A stretch of 64,000 nt of DNA from Streptomyces fructofermentans (GCF_014651055.1 NZ_BMWD01000008.1:1-64000); one strand, 5' to 3'; counted from the stretch's first letter, positions 25,299 to 33,460 are shown. The notes: generated from the letters alone by a model not told the origin. Numbers and translations are program-made.

Positions 25299-25337
25299 TC
25301 GCTCCAACCACCGCGGAGGCGCAGGGCGTTGGAGCGA
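25299..25337 (+). terminator. Long-loop inverted repeat after the methyltransferase gene
   Basis: TCGCTCCAAC (25299-25308) and GTTGGAGCGA (25328-25337) are a perfect 10-base inverted repeat with a 19-base loop, 39 bases after the stop codon. A third arm (GGAGCG at 25286-25291) can pair with the first, so two exclusive hairpins are possible. Terminator is the simplest reading. Confidence 0.5.
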
Positions 25338-25504
25338 CCGCCCGCTCCCGACGGCGCACTCCTGACAGCCCGGGGCGGCCTCGGAGGTGCGGGCGCTCGC
25401 GGCGGGGCCGCCTCCCGCCTGCCGGGACGCCCGGCCGCGGGCAGGAGTCCGCGCCCCGCGCCCGTGCCGCAGACCCCGGTCATATGCCCCGCCATGGGGC
25501 GTCC

Positions 25505-25524
25505 GTCCGGTCCCGGGACCGGAC
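25505..25524. promoter_or_regulatory. Twenty-base perfect palindrome upstream of the cold-shock gene
   Basis: GTCCGGTCCC and GGGACCGGAC abut without spacer. It lies about 50 bases before the presumed cold-shock promoter hexamer and is followed by CATTTTG. It could be an operator or, as RNA, a hairpin ending upstream transcription. The rest of 25261-25717 holds the hairpins described here and no gene. Confidence 0.5.
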
Positions 25525-25576
25525 GGCTTCACATTTTGATGATCGTTGCTCTCTGGTGGCGGCCGGATCCGCGGTG

Positions 25577-25582
25577 TAGCGT
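25577..25582 (+). promoter_or_regulatory. -10 hexamer TAGCGT of the cold-shock transcript
   Basis: TAGCGT precedes the leader hairpin and lies 135 bases before the cold-shock ATG, giving a leader of about 130 bases. No good -35 is visible at 17-18 bases. Confidence 0.5.
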
Positions 25583-25612
25583 TACTGCCAGATGTCGTGG
25601 TTCGCAGTACCT

Positions 25613-25638
25613 GCCCGCGCCCCGGTGTGGGCTTTTTT
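25613..25638 (+). promoter_or_regulatory. Terminator-like hairpin with T6 tract in the cold-shock leader
   Basis: GCCCGCGCC (25613-25621), CC, GGTGTGGGC (25624-25632) pair over nine bases with two G-U pairs and are followed at once by six T. In form this is an intrinsic terminator inside the untranslated leader, 80 bases before the ATG. It may act as an attenuator or temperature-responsive element. Confidence 0.65.
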
Positions 25639-25717
25639 GCTGTGCAGTGCCTGGACCAGGGCGATCACCTCCGGGTCCGCGCGGTGCGGATCCGATATCG
25701 GACTGAGAGGCACCATC

Positions 25718-25921
25718 ATGGCCAGCGGAACTGTCAAGTGGTTCAACGCCGAAAAGGGCTTCGGCTTCATCGAGCAGGACGGCGGCGGCCCCGACGTCTT
25801 CGCCCACTACTCCAACATCAACTCCAGCGGCTTCCGTGAGCTCCAGGAGGGCCAGAAGGTGACCTTCGACGTCACCCAGGGCCAGAAGGGCCCGCAGGCG
25901 GAGAACATCACCGCCGCCTGA
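25718..25921 (+). CDS. Cold-shock protein, CspA family
   Basis: A 67-residue single cold-shock domain that binds single-stranded RNA and DNA and melts secondary structure. Both RNA-binding motifs are intact: KGFGFIEQ (RNP1, 14-21) and DVFAHYS (RNP2, 26-32, with His30). The length and the [15 protein letters not shown] opening are those of the small actinobacterial Csp proteins. GAGAGG lies seven bases before the ATG. A long leader with a terminator-like hairpin precedes the gene and a strong GC hairpin follows, making it a monocistronic unit with possible post-transcriptional control. Confidence 0.97.
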   Translation: MASGTVKWFNAEKGFGFIEQDGGGPDVFAHYSNINSSGFRELQEGQKVTFDVTQGQKGPQAENITAA

Positions 25922-25939
25922 TCGGCCGACAAGGCAGGA

Positions 25940-25972
25940 CCGCGCCCCCGGAGCTCCGCTCCGGGGGCGCGG
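25940..25972 (+). terminator. Hairpin terminator of the cold-shock gene
   Basis: Perfect 14-base stem (25940-25953 with 25959-25972) around a 5-base loop, beginning 18 bases after the stop codon. Confidence 0.85.
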
Positions 25973-26045
25973 CGCGTTCGGGGCCGGGAGCGTGGTGTGC
26001 TTCCGGCGCCTCCACGCGTTGCGGCTCCCGGCCGGCCTCGCGCGG

Positions 26046-26945
26046 TCAGCCCGAGCGGAGGTCCTCCAGAGTCGACCGCGTGTCGGTCTTCACCCACCGG
26101 GAGACGTCCTCGATGTCGGGCGGCGAGGTCGTCCCGTACGAGGTCGTGTAGACGCTCCAGCTCATCTGGTACGTCATCCAGCCGTCGCGCACGGCGAGGA
26201 TCACGGCCCGGCTGCCGCTGGTCCCGGAGCCGGACGTGGTGTCCTCGGTCACGAGATAGGCCTCGTCGCCGAAGCCGGACACCTTCTCCACCTCGTAGTC
26301 GTCGTAGCGCTGGTTGTACTCGGACCACAGCGCGGTGAACTCCGCCGAGGGATCGGTCTCCTTGTGGAGATCCATCTGCACCGACAGATACGCGTCGGAG
26401 TACGCGGAACTGGTCGTCCTCTTCAGGGAGATGCTGCAGTAGCTCTGGTCGAGGGCCTTGTGCTTCAGGGAGTTGTGCGTGGGGGCGCTGTCCTTCTCGG
26501 CGTACTCGGTCCGCAGGGCCGTGTAGTCGACCGAGGAGCAGAGGTTGGCCCTGGCCCGGTACCCGCCGAGGTCCGGGTCGCCGCCGAGCGGGCCGAGCAG
26601 GTGGATTCCGCCGGCCCACAGCACGGACGCGGCCACCGCGCCGACCGCCGCCCACAGCACCGCGCGCCCCGCGCCGCCGCCTCCGGGCGGCGGGCTGAAT
26701 CCCGGCGGCGGCGCGTACGGGTAGTGCTGCGCCGGAGGGTAGCCGGGAGGGGGCCCGTAGGCGTTCGCCTGCTGGGGGACCTGGTAAGGGTTGCCCGGCG
26801 CGGAATCGGGTCTCGGCGACTGCGCGGGGTACGCCTGGGACCCGCCCTCCGGTGTCGGCGTGTGCGCGGGTTCCGCCGCGGAGCCCGGCGGAGGGGACGG
26901 CTGTGCGTGGGCCTGCGCCGGGACGTCCTCGGGCCGATCCTGCAT
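26046..26945 (-). CDS. Proline-rich membrane-anchored protein with an extracytoplasmic domain
   Basis: A 299-residue protein in three parts: residues 1-90 are Pro/Gln/Gly/Tyr-rich and disordered with PPPGYPP-type repeats; 93-116 form a single membrane helix (AVLWAAVGAVAASVLWAGGIHLL); 120-299 are an exported domain with two Cys (about 134 and 169) that could pair. No enzyme motif is seen. The layout (disordered cytoplasmic N-terminus, one helix, outside sensor-like domain) is common in actinobacterial DUF proteins of unknown role. The ATG has AAGGAG six bases upstream. It stands alone between convergent and divergent neighbours. Confidence 0.8.
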   Translation of the reverse strand: MQDRPEDVPAQAHAQPSPPPGSAAEPAHTPTPEGGSQAYPAQSPRPDSAPGNPYQVPQQANAYGPPPGYPPAQHYPYAPPPGFSPPPGGGGAGRAVLWAAVGAVAASVLWAGGIHLLGPLGGDPDLGGYRARANLCSSVDYTALRTEYAEKDSAPTHNSLKHKALDQSYCSISLKRTTSSAYSDAYLSVQMDLHKETDPSAEFTALWSEYNQRYDDYEVEKVSGFGDEAYLVTEDTTSGSGTSGSRAVILAVRDGWMTYQMSWSVYTTSYGTTSPPDIEDVSRWVKTDTRSTLEDLRSG

Positions 26946-27344
26946 CCTGTGCTCCTTCTGCGAAGTCGTCGGGCGTGCGGTCGGGTTGCGGAGCGGACAC
27001 CGGGTTCGGCGCTGTCCGCCCGCTGCCGGGCACCCTCGTGATCGGGGCGTTCCGGGGCGGAGGCGCCGGCGGGTGGCTCGGGTGGCACAGGTGCAACGGG
27101 CGGCCCGGGTCGCCGCGAGCCGTCGTCCGGTGGACGGAGGGCGGTGGGACCGGAGGCCGATCGGACGGCCGGGCGTCGTGAGCCGCCTCGGGGGCAGGGC
27201 GGCGGCCGGGACGGCGCGACTCGGTGAACGGGTCAACAGGTCGATTCTAGAACGGAGTTCGACGCACGTGACCTTGCCGCAGCGGCTGTTGCACAGTCGT
27301 CGAATCCGTCGGCCGACCGTCGTCCGCCGGGCCCTCGCGCCACG
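26946..27344. other. Gap without a recognised gene
   Basis: About 400 bases between two minus-strand genes. It must carry the promoter of the gene starting at 26945. An AT-richer patch near 27235-27265 contains the 8-base palindrome TTCTAGAA (27242-27249). Nothing coding was recognised. Confidence 0.4.
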
Positions 27345-28184
27345 TCACACCGTGACGACCGTGACCCCTGCCTCCTCGAACCGCCGCACCACGTCCTCGC
27401 CCGCCGCCGAGTCGGTGACCAGCGTGTCGACGGAGGCCGTCGGGCAGATGCGGGCGAACGCGCGCTGGCCCAGCTTGCTGGAGTCGGCGGCGACGACCAC
27501 GCGCTCGGAGCGCTCGCAGAGCAGCCTGTTGATGGCCGCCTCCGCCTCGTCCGTCGCGGCCGTGCCGTGCACCGCGTCGAACGCGACCACGCCGAGCACC
27601 GCGACGTCGAGGGTGATCTGGCCGAGCACGCCGTCCGCGAGGGGCCCGACGAGTTCGTACGACTGGGGGCGGGCCACCCCGCCGGTCAGCACGATCTTGA
27701 ACTGGGGCCGCACCGCCAGCTCGTTGGCGATGTTCAGCGCGTTCGTGACGACGGTGAGGGCGGGCGAGCCGTCGGACAGGTCACCGCGCACGGCCAGGGC
27801 GCGGGCGACCTCCGTGGTCGTCGTGCCGCCCGTCAGGCCGACCGCCTGGCCGGGGGCGACGAGGTCGGCCACCGCCTTCGCGATCCGCTGCTTCTCCGAG
27901 GCGCGGCGGGCGGTCTTGTAGCGCAGCGGAAGCTCGTACGAGACGCTGTGCACCACCGCCCCGCCCCGGGTGCGGACCAGCATCTGCTGCTCTGCGAGCT
28001 GGTCGAAGTCGCGCCGGATCGTCGCTGCCGACACCGCCAGCTCTGCCGCAGCGTCCTCGACGTCGAGCCGGCCCCGCTCCACGAGCAGTTCCAGCAGCGC
28101 CTGCCAGCGCGCGTCGCGCGACATCCGCGGTCTCCGTCCGTCGTTCCTGGGAGGGCCGCCATGCGTGCCCGTACTCGTACTCAT
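27345..28184 (-). CDS. DeoR-family regulator (AgaR-like)
   Basis: A 279-residue repressor. N-terminal DeoR helix-turn-helix: RWQALLELLVERGRLDVEDAAAEL then VSAATIRRDFDQLAEQ (about 52-67). The C-terminal DeoRC sensor fold carries LTGGTTTTEVARAL (sugar-phosphate-binding loop), VVTNALNIANEL, LTGGVARPQSYELVG and VVAADSSKLG, all family landmarks. The start at 28184 fits homologues with a short leader; ATG 28124 has a better ribosome site (GGAG) and may be the true start. It is divergent from a sugar isomerase (SIS) and class II aldolase operon, the arrangement known for amino-sugar catabolism repressors responding to a sugar phosphate. Confidence 0.92.
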   Translation of the reverse strand: MSTSTGTHGGPPRNDGRRPRMSRDARWQALLELLVERGRLDVEDAAAELAVSAATIRRDFDQLAEQQMLVRTRGGAVVHSVSYELPLRYKTARRASEKQRIAKAVADLVAPGQAVGLTGGTTTTEVARALAVRGDLSDGSPALTVVTNALNIANELAVRPQFKIVLTGGVARPQSYELVGPLADGVLGQITLDVAVLGVVAFDAVHGTAATDEAEAAINRLLCERSERVVVAADSSKLGQRAFARICPTASVDTLVTDSAAGEDVVRRFEEAGVTVVTV

Positions 28185-28297
28185 GGCCGTCACCGTGGCC
28201 GGTGCCCGGCCGTGCCGCGCGCCGGTCGTCGGCGGCCCGCGAGCGGCCGATCGCCGACCTCCGGTGACCCTAGCGCACGCCGCTCCCCGTCGAATGC

Positions 28298-28340
28298 TTG
28301 ATTGTGCTCGAAAGTGCGCTATATCTTGCAGGAACAATCA
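28298..28340 (+). promoter_or_regulatory. Promoter of the SIS-aldolase operon inside an inverted repeat
   Basis: TTGATT (28298-28303) and TATATC (28320-28325) with 16 bases between them form a likely -35/-10 pair. TGATTGT (28299-28305) and ACAATCA (28334-28340) are a perfect 7-base inverted repeat enclosing the promoter, and CTCGAAAG in between resembles DeoR/AgaR half-sites. Probable binding site of the divergent DeoR protein. Confidence 0.6.
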
Positions 28341-28361
28341 TCCCATCGGGGAGGCCGTGGC

Positions 28362-29246
28362 ATGAGCCATGTCGAGAACGAGCTGAACAGTCAGCCCGAG
28401 TGCTGGACCAGGGCCGCCGAACAGGCCGTGGAGGAGGCGTCCGTCCTGCCCGCGCCCGGGGAGCGGGTCGCGATCGTGGGGTGCGGTACCTCGTGGTTCA
28501 TGGCGCAGGCGGCCGCCGTGCTGCGGGAGCACGCGGGGCAGGGCGAGACGGACGCCTTCGCGGCCTCGGAGTTCCCGCACGGCCGCGCGTACGACCGGGT
28601 GGTGGCGCTCACCCGGTCGGGCACCACCACCGAGGTCCTCGATCTGCTGGGCGCGTTGAAGGGGCGTACGCGCACGGTCGCGGTCACCGCCGACCCCCGA
28701 ACTCCCGTGATGGAGGCGGCCGACGACGTCGTCGTCCTCGACCACGCCGACGAACGGTCCGTCGTGCAGACCCGGTTCGCGACCACGGCGCTCACCCTGC
28801 TGCGGGCCCATCTGGGGCTGCACGGCGACCGGGTGGTGGACGACGCCCGAACCGCCCTCGCCCTGCCGCTGCCCGATGGGCTGGCCGACTGCGGGCAGTT
28901 CACCTTCCTGGGGCGGGGCTGGAGCGTGGGACTCGCGAACGAGGCCGCGCTCAAGATGCGGGAGGCCTCTCTCGCCTGGACCGAGGCCTACCCGGCCATG
29001 GAGTACCGGCACGGCCCGATCAGCGTCACCACCGCGGGCACCGCGACCTGGATGTTCGGCGAAGCGCCGCGAGGCCTCGCCGAACAGGTGCGTGCCACCG
29101 GGGGGTTGTGGGTGGAGGGCGCACTCGACCCGCTCGCCGAACTCGTGCGCGCCCAGCGGCTCGCCGTCGCCGTCGCCGCCGCCCGCGGTCTCGACCCCGA
29201 CCGGCCGAGGCACCTCACCCGCTCCGTCGTCCTCACCGCGTCCTGA
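28362..29246 (+). CDS. SIS-domain sugar isomerase/deaminase (AgaS/GlmS-C-like)
   Basis: A 294-residue protein with two SIS domains. GCGTSWFMAQAA (about 40-51) is the first phosphosugar-binding loop and LTRSGTTTEVLDLL (about 86-99) the second, as in GlmS and AgaS; EASLAWTEAYPAMEYRHGP near 210 carries the conserved E and the H-G-P segment. It should isomerise or deaminate an aminosugar phosphate, for example galactosamine-6-phosphate. GGGGAGG lies nine bases before the ATG. The aldolase gene follows 28 bases later, and the DeoR regulator is divergent. No kinase or transporter for the sugar is adjacent. Confidence 0.9.
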   Translation: MSHVENELNSQPECWTRAAEQAVEEASVLPAPGERVAIVGCGTSWFMAQAAAVLREHAGQGETDAFAASEFPHGRAYDRVVALTRSGTTTEVLDLLGALKGRTRTVAVTADPRTPVMEAADDVVVLDHADERSVVQTRFATTALTLLRAHLGLHGDRVVDDARTALALPLPDGLADCGQFTFLGRGWSVGLANEAALKMREASLAWTEAYPAMEYRHGPISVTTAGTATWMFGEAPRGLAEQVRATGGLWVEGALDPLAELVRAQRLAVAVAAARGLDPDRPRHLTRSVVLTAS

Positions 29247-29274
29247 CGCCGCCCCGCCCCCCAAGGGAGAGCCC

Positions 29275-30132
29275 GTGCCCCTCGTAGCAGCAGGCGGCCT
29301 GGTGGCCGGGGCCGCCGCGGCCCGCACCGCCGTCGCCGCGTTCAACGTCATCACGCTGGAACACGTCGAGGCCGTCGTCGCCGGAGCGGAGAGCGCGGGC
29401 GCGCCCGTGATCCTCCAGGTCAGCGAGAACGCGGTCAGGTTCCGCTGCGGGCGGCTGCTGCCGCTGGCCCGTGCCGCGTCCGCCGCCGCGGAACAGGCCT
29501 CCGTGCCGGTCGCCCTGCATCTGGACCATGTCCAGAGCGACGAACTCCTGAGGCAGGCCCCCGGAGCGGGATTCAGCTCCGTCATGTACGACGCCGCCCA
29601 CCTCCCGTACGCCGAGAACCTCGCCGCCACCCGGGCCGCCGCGGACTGGGCGCACGCTCAAGGGCTCTGGATCGAGGCCGAGTTGGGCGAGGTGGGTGGC
29701 AAGGCGGGCCGGCCGCCGCTGGACGCGCACGCCGCGGGGGCCCGTACCGATCCGGGCCGGGCGCGGGCCTTCGTGGCCGACTCGGGGGTGGACGCGCTGG
29801 CCGTGGCCGTCGGCAGCAGCCACGCGATGACCACCCGCACCGCCACCCTCGACCACGACCTGCTCAAACGCCTCGCCGCGGCCGTCGACGTGCCCCTGGT
29901 GCTGCACGGCTCGTCCGGTGTCCCGGACGCCGGGCTGAGGTCCGCCGTGGCGGGCGGCATCACCAAGGTGAACGTCGGCACCGCGCTGAACATCGCGATG
30001 ACCGGCGCGATCAGGGAGCACCTCACCGCCCGTCCGGAGGCGGTCGACTCGCGCTCGTACCTGTCCGTGGGGCGGGCGGCGATGGTGGAGACCGTGGCAC
30101 GGCTCATCGAGGTGCTCGGCACGGCCGGCTGA
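29275..30132 (+). CDS. Class II fructose/tagatose-bisphosphate aldolase (KbaY/GatY-like)
   Basis: A 285-residue zinc aldolase that splits a ketose 1,6-bisphosphate to dihydroxyacetone phosphate and glyceraldehyde 3-phosphate. Catalytic Asp84 and zinc ligand His85 are in LHLDHVQ; further zinc ligands His183 (GSSHAM) and His211 (LHGSSGV) and the EAELGEVGGK segment are present, and NVGTALN near 233 binds the phosphate. The short length and sequence fit the tagatose-bisphosphate (KbaY/GatY/AgaY) branch. The GTG at 29275 has AAGGGAG upstream. Follows the SIS gene by 28 bases: one operon for an aminosugar or ketose under the DeoR regulator. Confidence 0.92.
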   Translation: MPLVAAGGLVAGAAAARTAVAAFNVITLEHVEAVVAGAESAGAPVILQVSENAVRFRCGRLLPLARAASAAAEQASVPVALHLDHVQSDELLRQAPGAGFSSVMYDAAHLPYAENLAATRAAADWAHAQGLWIEAELGEVGGKAGRPPLDAHAAGARTDPGRARAFVADSGVDALAVAVGSSHAMTTRTATLDHDLLKRLAAAVDVPLVLHGSSGVPDAGLRSAVAGGITKVNVGTALNIAMTGAIREHLTARPEAVDSRSYLSVGRAAMVETVARLIEVLGTAG

Positions 30133-30214
30133 CCCGCCCCGGGCCGGGCCTCGACGGCCGCCCGGCAGCCGCCGGGAAACGGGGCCACGGGTCCGCCGGA
30201 CCGGGCCGGACCGA

Positions 30215-31372
30215 CTACGTCCTGACCGCCTTCAGGACGACGAACTTCGCGTCGCTCGCGACGAGTTCACTGTTGCCGAACAGGCGCCGCAGCTTCACGT
30301 GGTAGCCGAGGTGGCGGTTGCCGACCACCCACAGCTCGCCGCCGGGGCGCAGCGCCCGGCGGGCCCCGGTGAACATCCGCCAGGCCGTCGCGTCGGTCGT
30401 CGCCTGGTGCGAGTGGAACGGCGGATTGTTGAGGACCAGGTCGACGCTCCCGTCGGGCACGCCGTCGAGGCCGTCCCCGACCCGGAACTCCGCCTTGCCG
30501 TACTCGACCGGGCCGTCCGTGGCCGCCCGGTAGGTCGCCTCCGCCGAGGCCACCGCCTGGTACGACTCGTCCACGAACAGCAGCTCGGCCTCGGGGCGCG
30601 CCAGCGCCACGGCCGTGCCGACCACGCCGTTGCCGCAGCCCAGGTCCACGACCCGGCCGCCCCCGCCCTCGTACGGCAGGTGCTGGAGGAAGAAGCGCGT
30701 GCCGATGTCGAGACGTTCGGCGCAGAACACGCCCGCGTGGTTGACCACGGGACGACCCGATACGGGGCCGACTCCGTCGGGCAGGGTGTAGCGGTGCGGC
30801 CAGGGGTTCGCCGGCGGGACCACCCGCGCGTCCGGGGTGCAGAAGACGAGCCGCGCCTTCTTCTCGGCGAGCGAGGTCCGGGTCGGGCCGAGGATCCGCT
30901 CGAACAGCTTCAGCGTCGAGGTGTGGATCTCCTTGGCCATGCCGGTGCCGACGACGAGCGTCCCCTCGTGCACGGCGGGGGCCAGCCGCAGCAGCTGGTC
31001 CTCCAGGAGCGCGAGGCTCTTCGGCACCCGCACGAGGAGCACGTCGACGCGGGCCGGCGGCGGGTCCTGGGTGGTGAGCAGCCGTGCGGAGTCGGGCTCG
31101 GCGCCGTTGCGCGCCAGGTTCGCGCGGGTCGCCTCGCGCGCCAGGAACGAGTCGGTGATCTGCACCGGCCGGTGGTCCCGCAGGGCGGTGGTCAGCGCAC
31201 CCCAGCGGTCGCCGACCACGACGACCGTGCCGTCGAGCGCGTCGCCCCGGTCCGCGAGATGCCTCAGCAGGTACTCGTCGGAGGCGTCCCACGCGCGGAG
31301 CTGGTCACGGGAGCCCTCGGGGAAGCGGGCCAGCGCCAGCTCGGCCGAAGGGGTCGTCATACGGTCGGTCAT
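30215..31372 (-). CDS. RsmC/RlmG-like rRNA guanine-N2 methyltransferase
   Basis: A 385-residue protein with a degenerate N-terminal Rossmann domain (1-190) and an active C-terminal one: VVDLGCGNGVVGTAVAL (about 250-266, SAM motif I) and LVLNNPPFHSH (about 321-331, the NPPF motif of N-methyltransferases). This double domain plan is that of RsmC and RlmG, which methylate guanines in 16S or 23S rRNA. Lack of an anti-codon or RNA-binding appendix is normal for the family. Start at 31372; ATG 31360 is an alternative. TAGCCT lies nine bases before the ATG. Stand-alone gene, convergent with the aldolase operon and divergent from alkB. Confidence 0.88.
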   Translation of the reverse strand: MTDRMTTPSAELALARFPEGSRDQLRAWDASDEYLLRHLADRGDALDGTVVVVGDRWGALTTALRDHRPVQITDSFLAREATRANLARNGAEPDSARLLTTQDPPPARVDVLLVRVPKSLALLEDQLLRLAPAVHEGTLVVGTGMAKEIHTSTLKLFERILGPTRTSLAEKKARLVFCTPDARVVPPANPWPHRYTLPDGVGPVSGRPVVNHAGVFCAERLDIGTRFFLQHLPYEGGGGRVVDLGCGNGVVGTAVALARPEAELLFVDESYQAVASAEATYRAATDGPVEYGKAEFRVGDGLDGVPDGSVDLVLNNPPFHSHQATTDATAWRMFTGARRALRPGGELWVVGNRHLGYHVKLRRLFGNSELVASDAKFVVLKAVRT

Positions 31373-31447
31373 CGTGGGTCCAGGCTAGCCGAGGCGCAGC
31401 TCAGGGGGTTGCCGCGGACCGCCGGGTGCGTGCGCGAGGATGGGTGA

Positions 31448-32194
31448 ATGGACGCAGAGCTGTTCCCGCGCGCCCGTACGGAGGTGGCGCCGGGCGCCGT
31501 GCACCTGCCGGACTGGCTGTCTCCCGGGCGGCAGCGGGACCTCCTCGACGCCTGCCGCGACTGGGCCCGCCCGCCCGCGGGCCTGCGCACGGTCCGCACC
31601 CCCGGCGGCGGCACGATGACGGCACGGCAGGTGTGCCTCGGTCTGCACTGGTACCCGTACGGATACGCGCGCACCGCCGTCGACGGCGACGGGGCACCCG
31701 TGAAGGAGTTCCCCGCGTGGCTGGACGAGCTCGCGCGTGCCGCGGTCGCCGACGCACTAGAAGAGGGCCGCCCCGGAGGCGGGCGCGGGGGAGGACCGGA
31801 GGACGCGTACGACATCGCGCTGATCAACTTCTACGACGTGGACGCCCGTATGGGCATGCACCGCGACAGCGACGAGCGCTCCGACGCGCCCGTGGTGTCG
31901 CTCAGCCTCGGCGACACCTGCGTCTTCCGGTTCGGCAACACCGCGTCGCGGGGCCGCCCTTGGACGGACGTCGAACTGCGCAGCGGCGACCTGTTCGTCT
32001 TCGGCGGTCCGGCCCGCCTCGCGTACCACGGTGTGCCGCGCGTCCTCGCGGGCACGGCTCCGCCGGAGCTGGGACTCTCCGGCCGGCTGAACATCACCTT
32101 GCGGGTGAGTGGACTGCGGACGGACGGGCGCGGCCCGTCCGGGGAACCGGGCCGGTCGCCGCGCGACCGGATCATGGGAGACTCGCCCTCATGA
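31448..32194 (+). CDS. alkB: AlkB-type 2-oxoglutarate/Fe(II)-dependent dioxygenase
   Basis: A 248-residue dealkylase that removes methyl or alkyl lesions from DNA or RNA bases by oxidation. All cofactor residues are present: Asn127 (NFYD), iron ligands His138 and Asp140 (MHRDSDE) and His194, and 2-oxoglutarate-binding Arg213 and Arg219 in RLNITLRV. Length and motif order match E. coli AlkB. The last ~28 residues are an extra Arg/Gly-rich tail. GAGG lies eight bases before the ATG. The stop codon overlaps the start of the ROK regulator (ATGA), so the two genes are co-translated. Confidence 0.92.
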   Translation: MDAELFPRARTEVAPGAVHLPDWLSPGRQRDLLDACRDWARPPAGLRTVRTPGGGTMTARQVCLGLHWYPYGYARTAVDGDGAPVKEFPAWLDELARAAVADALEEGRPGGGRGGGPEDAYDIALINFYDVDARMGMHRDSDERSDAPVVSLSLGDTCVFRFGNTASRGRPWTDVELRSGDLFVFGGPARLAYHGVPRVLAGTAPPELGLSGRLNITLRVSGLRTDGRGPSGEPGRSPRDRIMGDSPS

Positions 32195-33432
32195 GCGGCG
32201 AAGCGGCCCCCGGAGCGGCGGGAGAAGGAACGACCAGGACACGGCTGGACCGGGGGCGGGGTGCGCTCGGCCCCGCGCTGGAACTGGTGCACACCGGTCG
32301 CGCGCCGACGCGTGCCGTCCTCACCGCGGAACTCGGGGTCACCCGCGCCACGGCGGGAGCGGTCGCCGCGGAGCTCGAAGCACTCGGGCTGATCCGTGTC
32401 GACGCCCGGCCCGGTGCGGCCGCCGGCTCCCAGGGGCGGCCCTCGCACCGCCTCGAACTCGCGGAGGACGGGCCCGTCGCCCTCGCCGCCCAGGTGCACG
32501 CCGACGGTTTCCGCGCGGCCCTGGTCGGGCTCGGCGGCCGGATCGTCGCGACGGCACCGGGGCGCGAGACGGTGGACGCCGACCCGGCCAAGGTGCTCGG
32601 CTCGGTCGTCGACGCTGGCGCCGAACTGCTGCGGGAGACCGGCCGCCGTTGCGTGGGCGCCGGACTCGCCGTGCCGTCCGCCGTCGCCGAACCCGAGGGC
32701 ACGGCCCTGAACCCGCTGCACCTGGCCTGGCCCGCGGGGGCGCCCGTACGGAAGATCTTCGCGGAGCGCGTCCGCGCGGCGGGCATCACGGGACCGGCGT
32801 TCGCCGCCAACGACGTCAACCTGGCGGCGCTCGCGGAACACCGGCACGGCGCGGGGCGCGGCGCCCGGGACCTGCTGTGCGTGGCCACCGGGCACCGGGG
32901 CGTCGGTGGCGCGCTGGTGCTCGACGGGCGGTTGCACACGGGCAGTTCGGGCCTCGCGCTCGAGGTGGGGCACCTGACGGTGAACCCGGAGGGGCGCCCC
33001 TGCCACTGCGGCAGCCGGGGCTGCCTCGACGTCGAGGCCGACCCCCTGGCGTTCCTGACCGCCGCCGGCCGCGATCCGGGGCCGGTGGTCTCGCTGCTCC
33101 AGCAGGCCAACGACCTGATCCGCAACCAGTTCGCCGACCCGATAGTCCGTACGGCGACCCGGGCGCTGATCGACCGACTGGGGCAGGGGCTCGCCGGGCT
33201 GGTCAACATCCTCAACCCCGACCGCATCATCCTGGGCGGGCTGCACCGCACACTGCTCGACGCCGACCCGGAGCGGCTGCGCGCCGTCGTCGCCGACCGC
33301 AGCCTGTGGGGGCAGAGCGGCGGCGTTCCGATCCTCGCCTGCACGCTGGACCACAACAGCCTGGTCGGGGCGGCCGAGTTGGCCTGGCAGCCGGTGCTTG
33401 ACGACCCGATCGCGGCGCTCGCCCGCACCTGA
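32191..33432 (+). CDS. ROK-family transcriptional regulator (NagC-like)
   Basis: A 413-residue protein: winged helix at the N-terminus (about 20-75, with ELGVTRATAGAVAAELEALGLIR) joined to a ROK sugar-binding domain (about 85-400). The ROK zinc motif is intact: EVGHLTVNPEG then CHCGSRGC (His and three Cys). The kinase ATP motif DIGGTK is absent at the start of the domain (VHADGFRAALVGLGG instead), so it is a regulator, not a kinase. Its target is unknown; it overlaps alkB by four bases (ATGA). A hairpin terminator follows eight bases after the stop. Confidence 0.9.
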   Translation: MSGEAAPGAAGEGTTRTRLDRGRGALGPALELVHTGRAPTRAVLTAELGVTRATAGAVAAELEALGLIRVDARPGAAAGSQGRPSHRLELAEDGPVALAAQVHADGFRAALVGLGGRIVATAPGRETVDADPAKVLGSVVDAGAELLRETGRRCVGAGLAVPSAVAEPEGTALNPLHLAWPAGAPVRKIFAERVRAAGITGPAFAANDVNLAALAEHRHGAGRGARDLLCVATGHRGVGGALVLDGRLHTGSSGLALEVGHLTVNPEGRPCHCGSRGCLDVEADPLAFLTAAGRDPGPVVSLLQQANDLIRNQFADPIVRTATRALIDRLGQGLAGLVNILNPDRIILGGLHRTLLDADPERLRAVVADRSLWGQSGGVPILACTLDHNSLVGAAELAWQPVLDDPIAALART

Positions 33433-33439
33433 GCCGTCG

Positions 33440-33460
33440 GGGTCCGGGCCGCCCGGACCC
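33440..33460. terminator. Hairpin between convergent genes
   Basis: GGGTCCGGG (33440-33448), CCG, CCCGGACCC (33452-33460): perfect 9-base stem eight bases after the ROK regulator stop and 38 before the end of the DUF4865 gene; probably bidirectional. Confidence 0.75.

Noticed and set aside
30190..30202. GGTCCG-C-CGGACC palindrome between aldolase and RlmG-like genes
   Set aside because: One-base spacer and very GC-rich surroundings; cannot be told from chance, though it may be a terminator.
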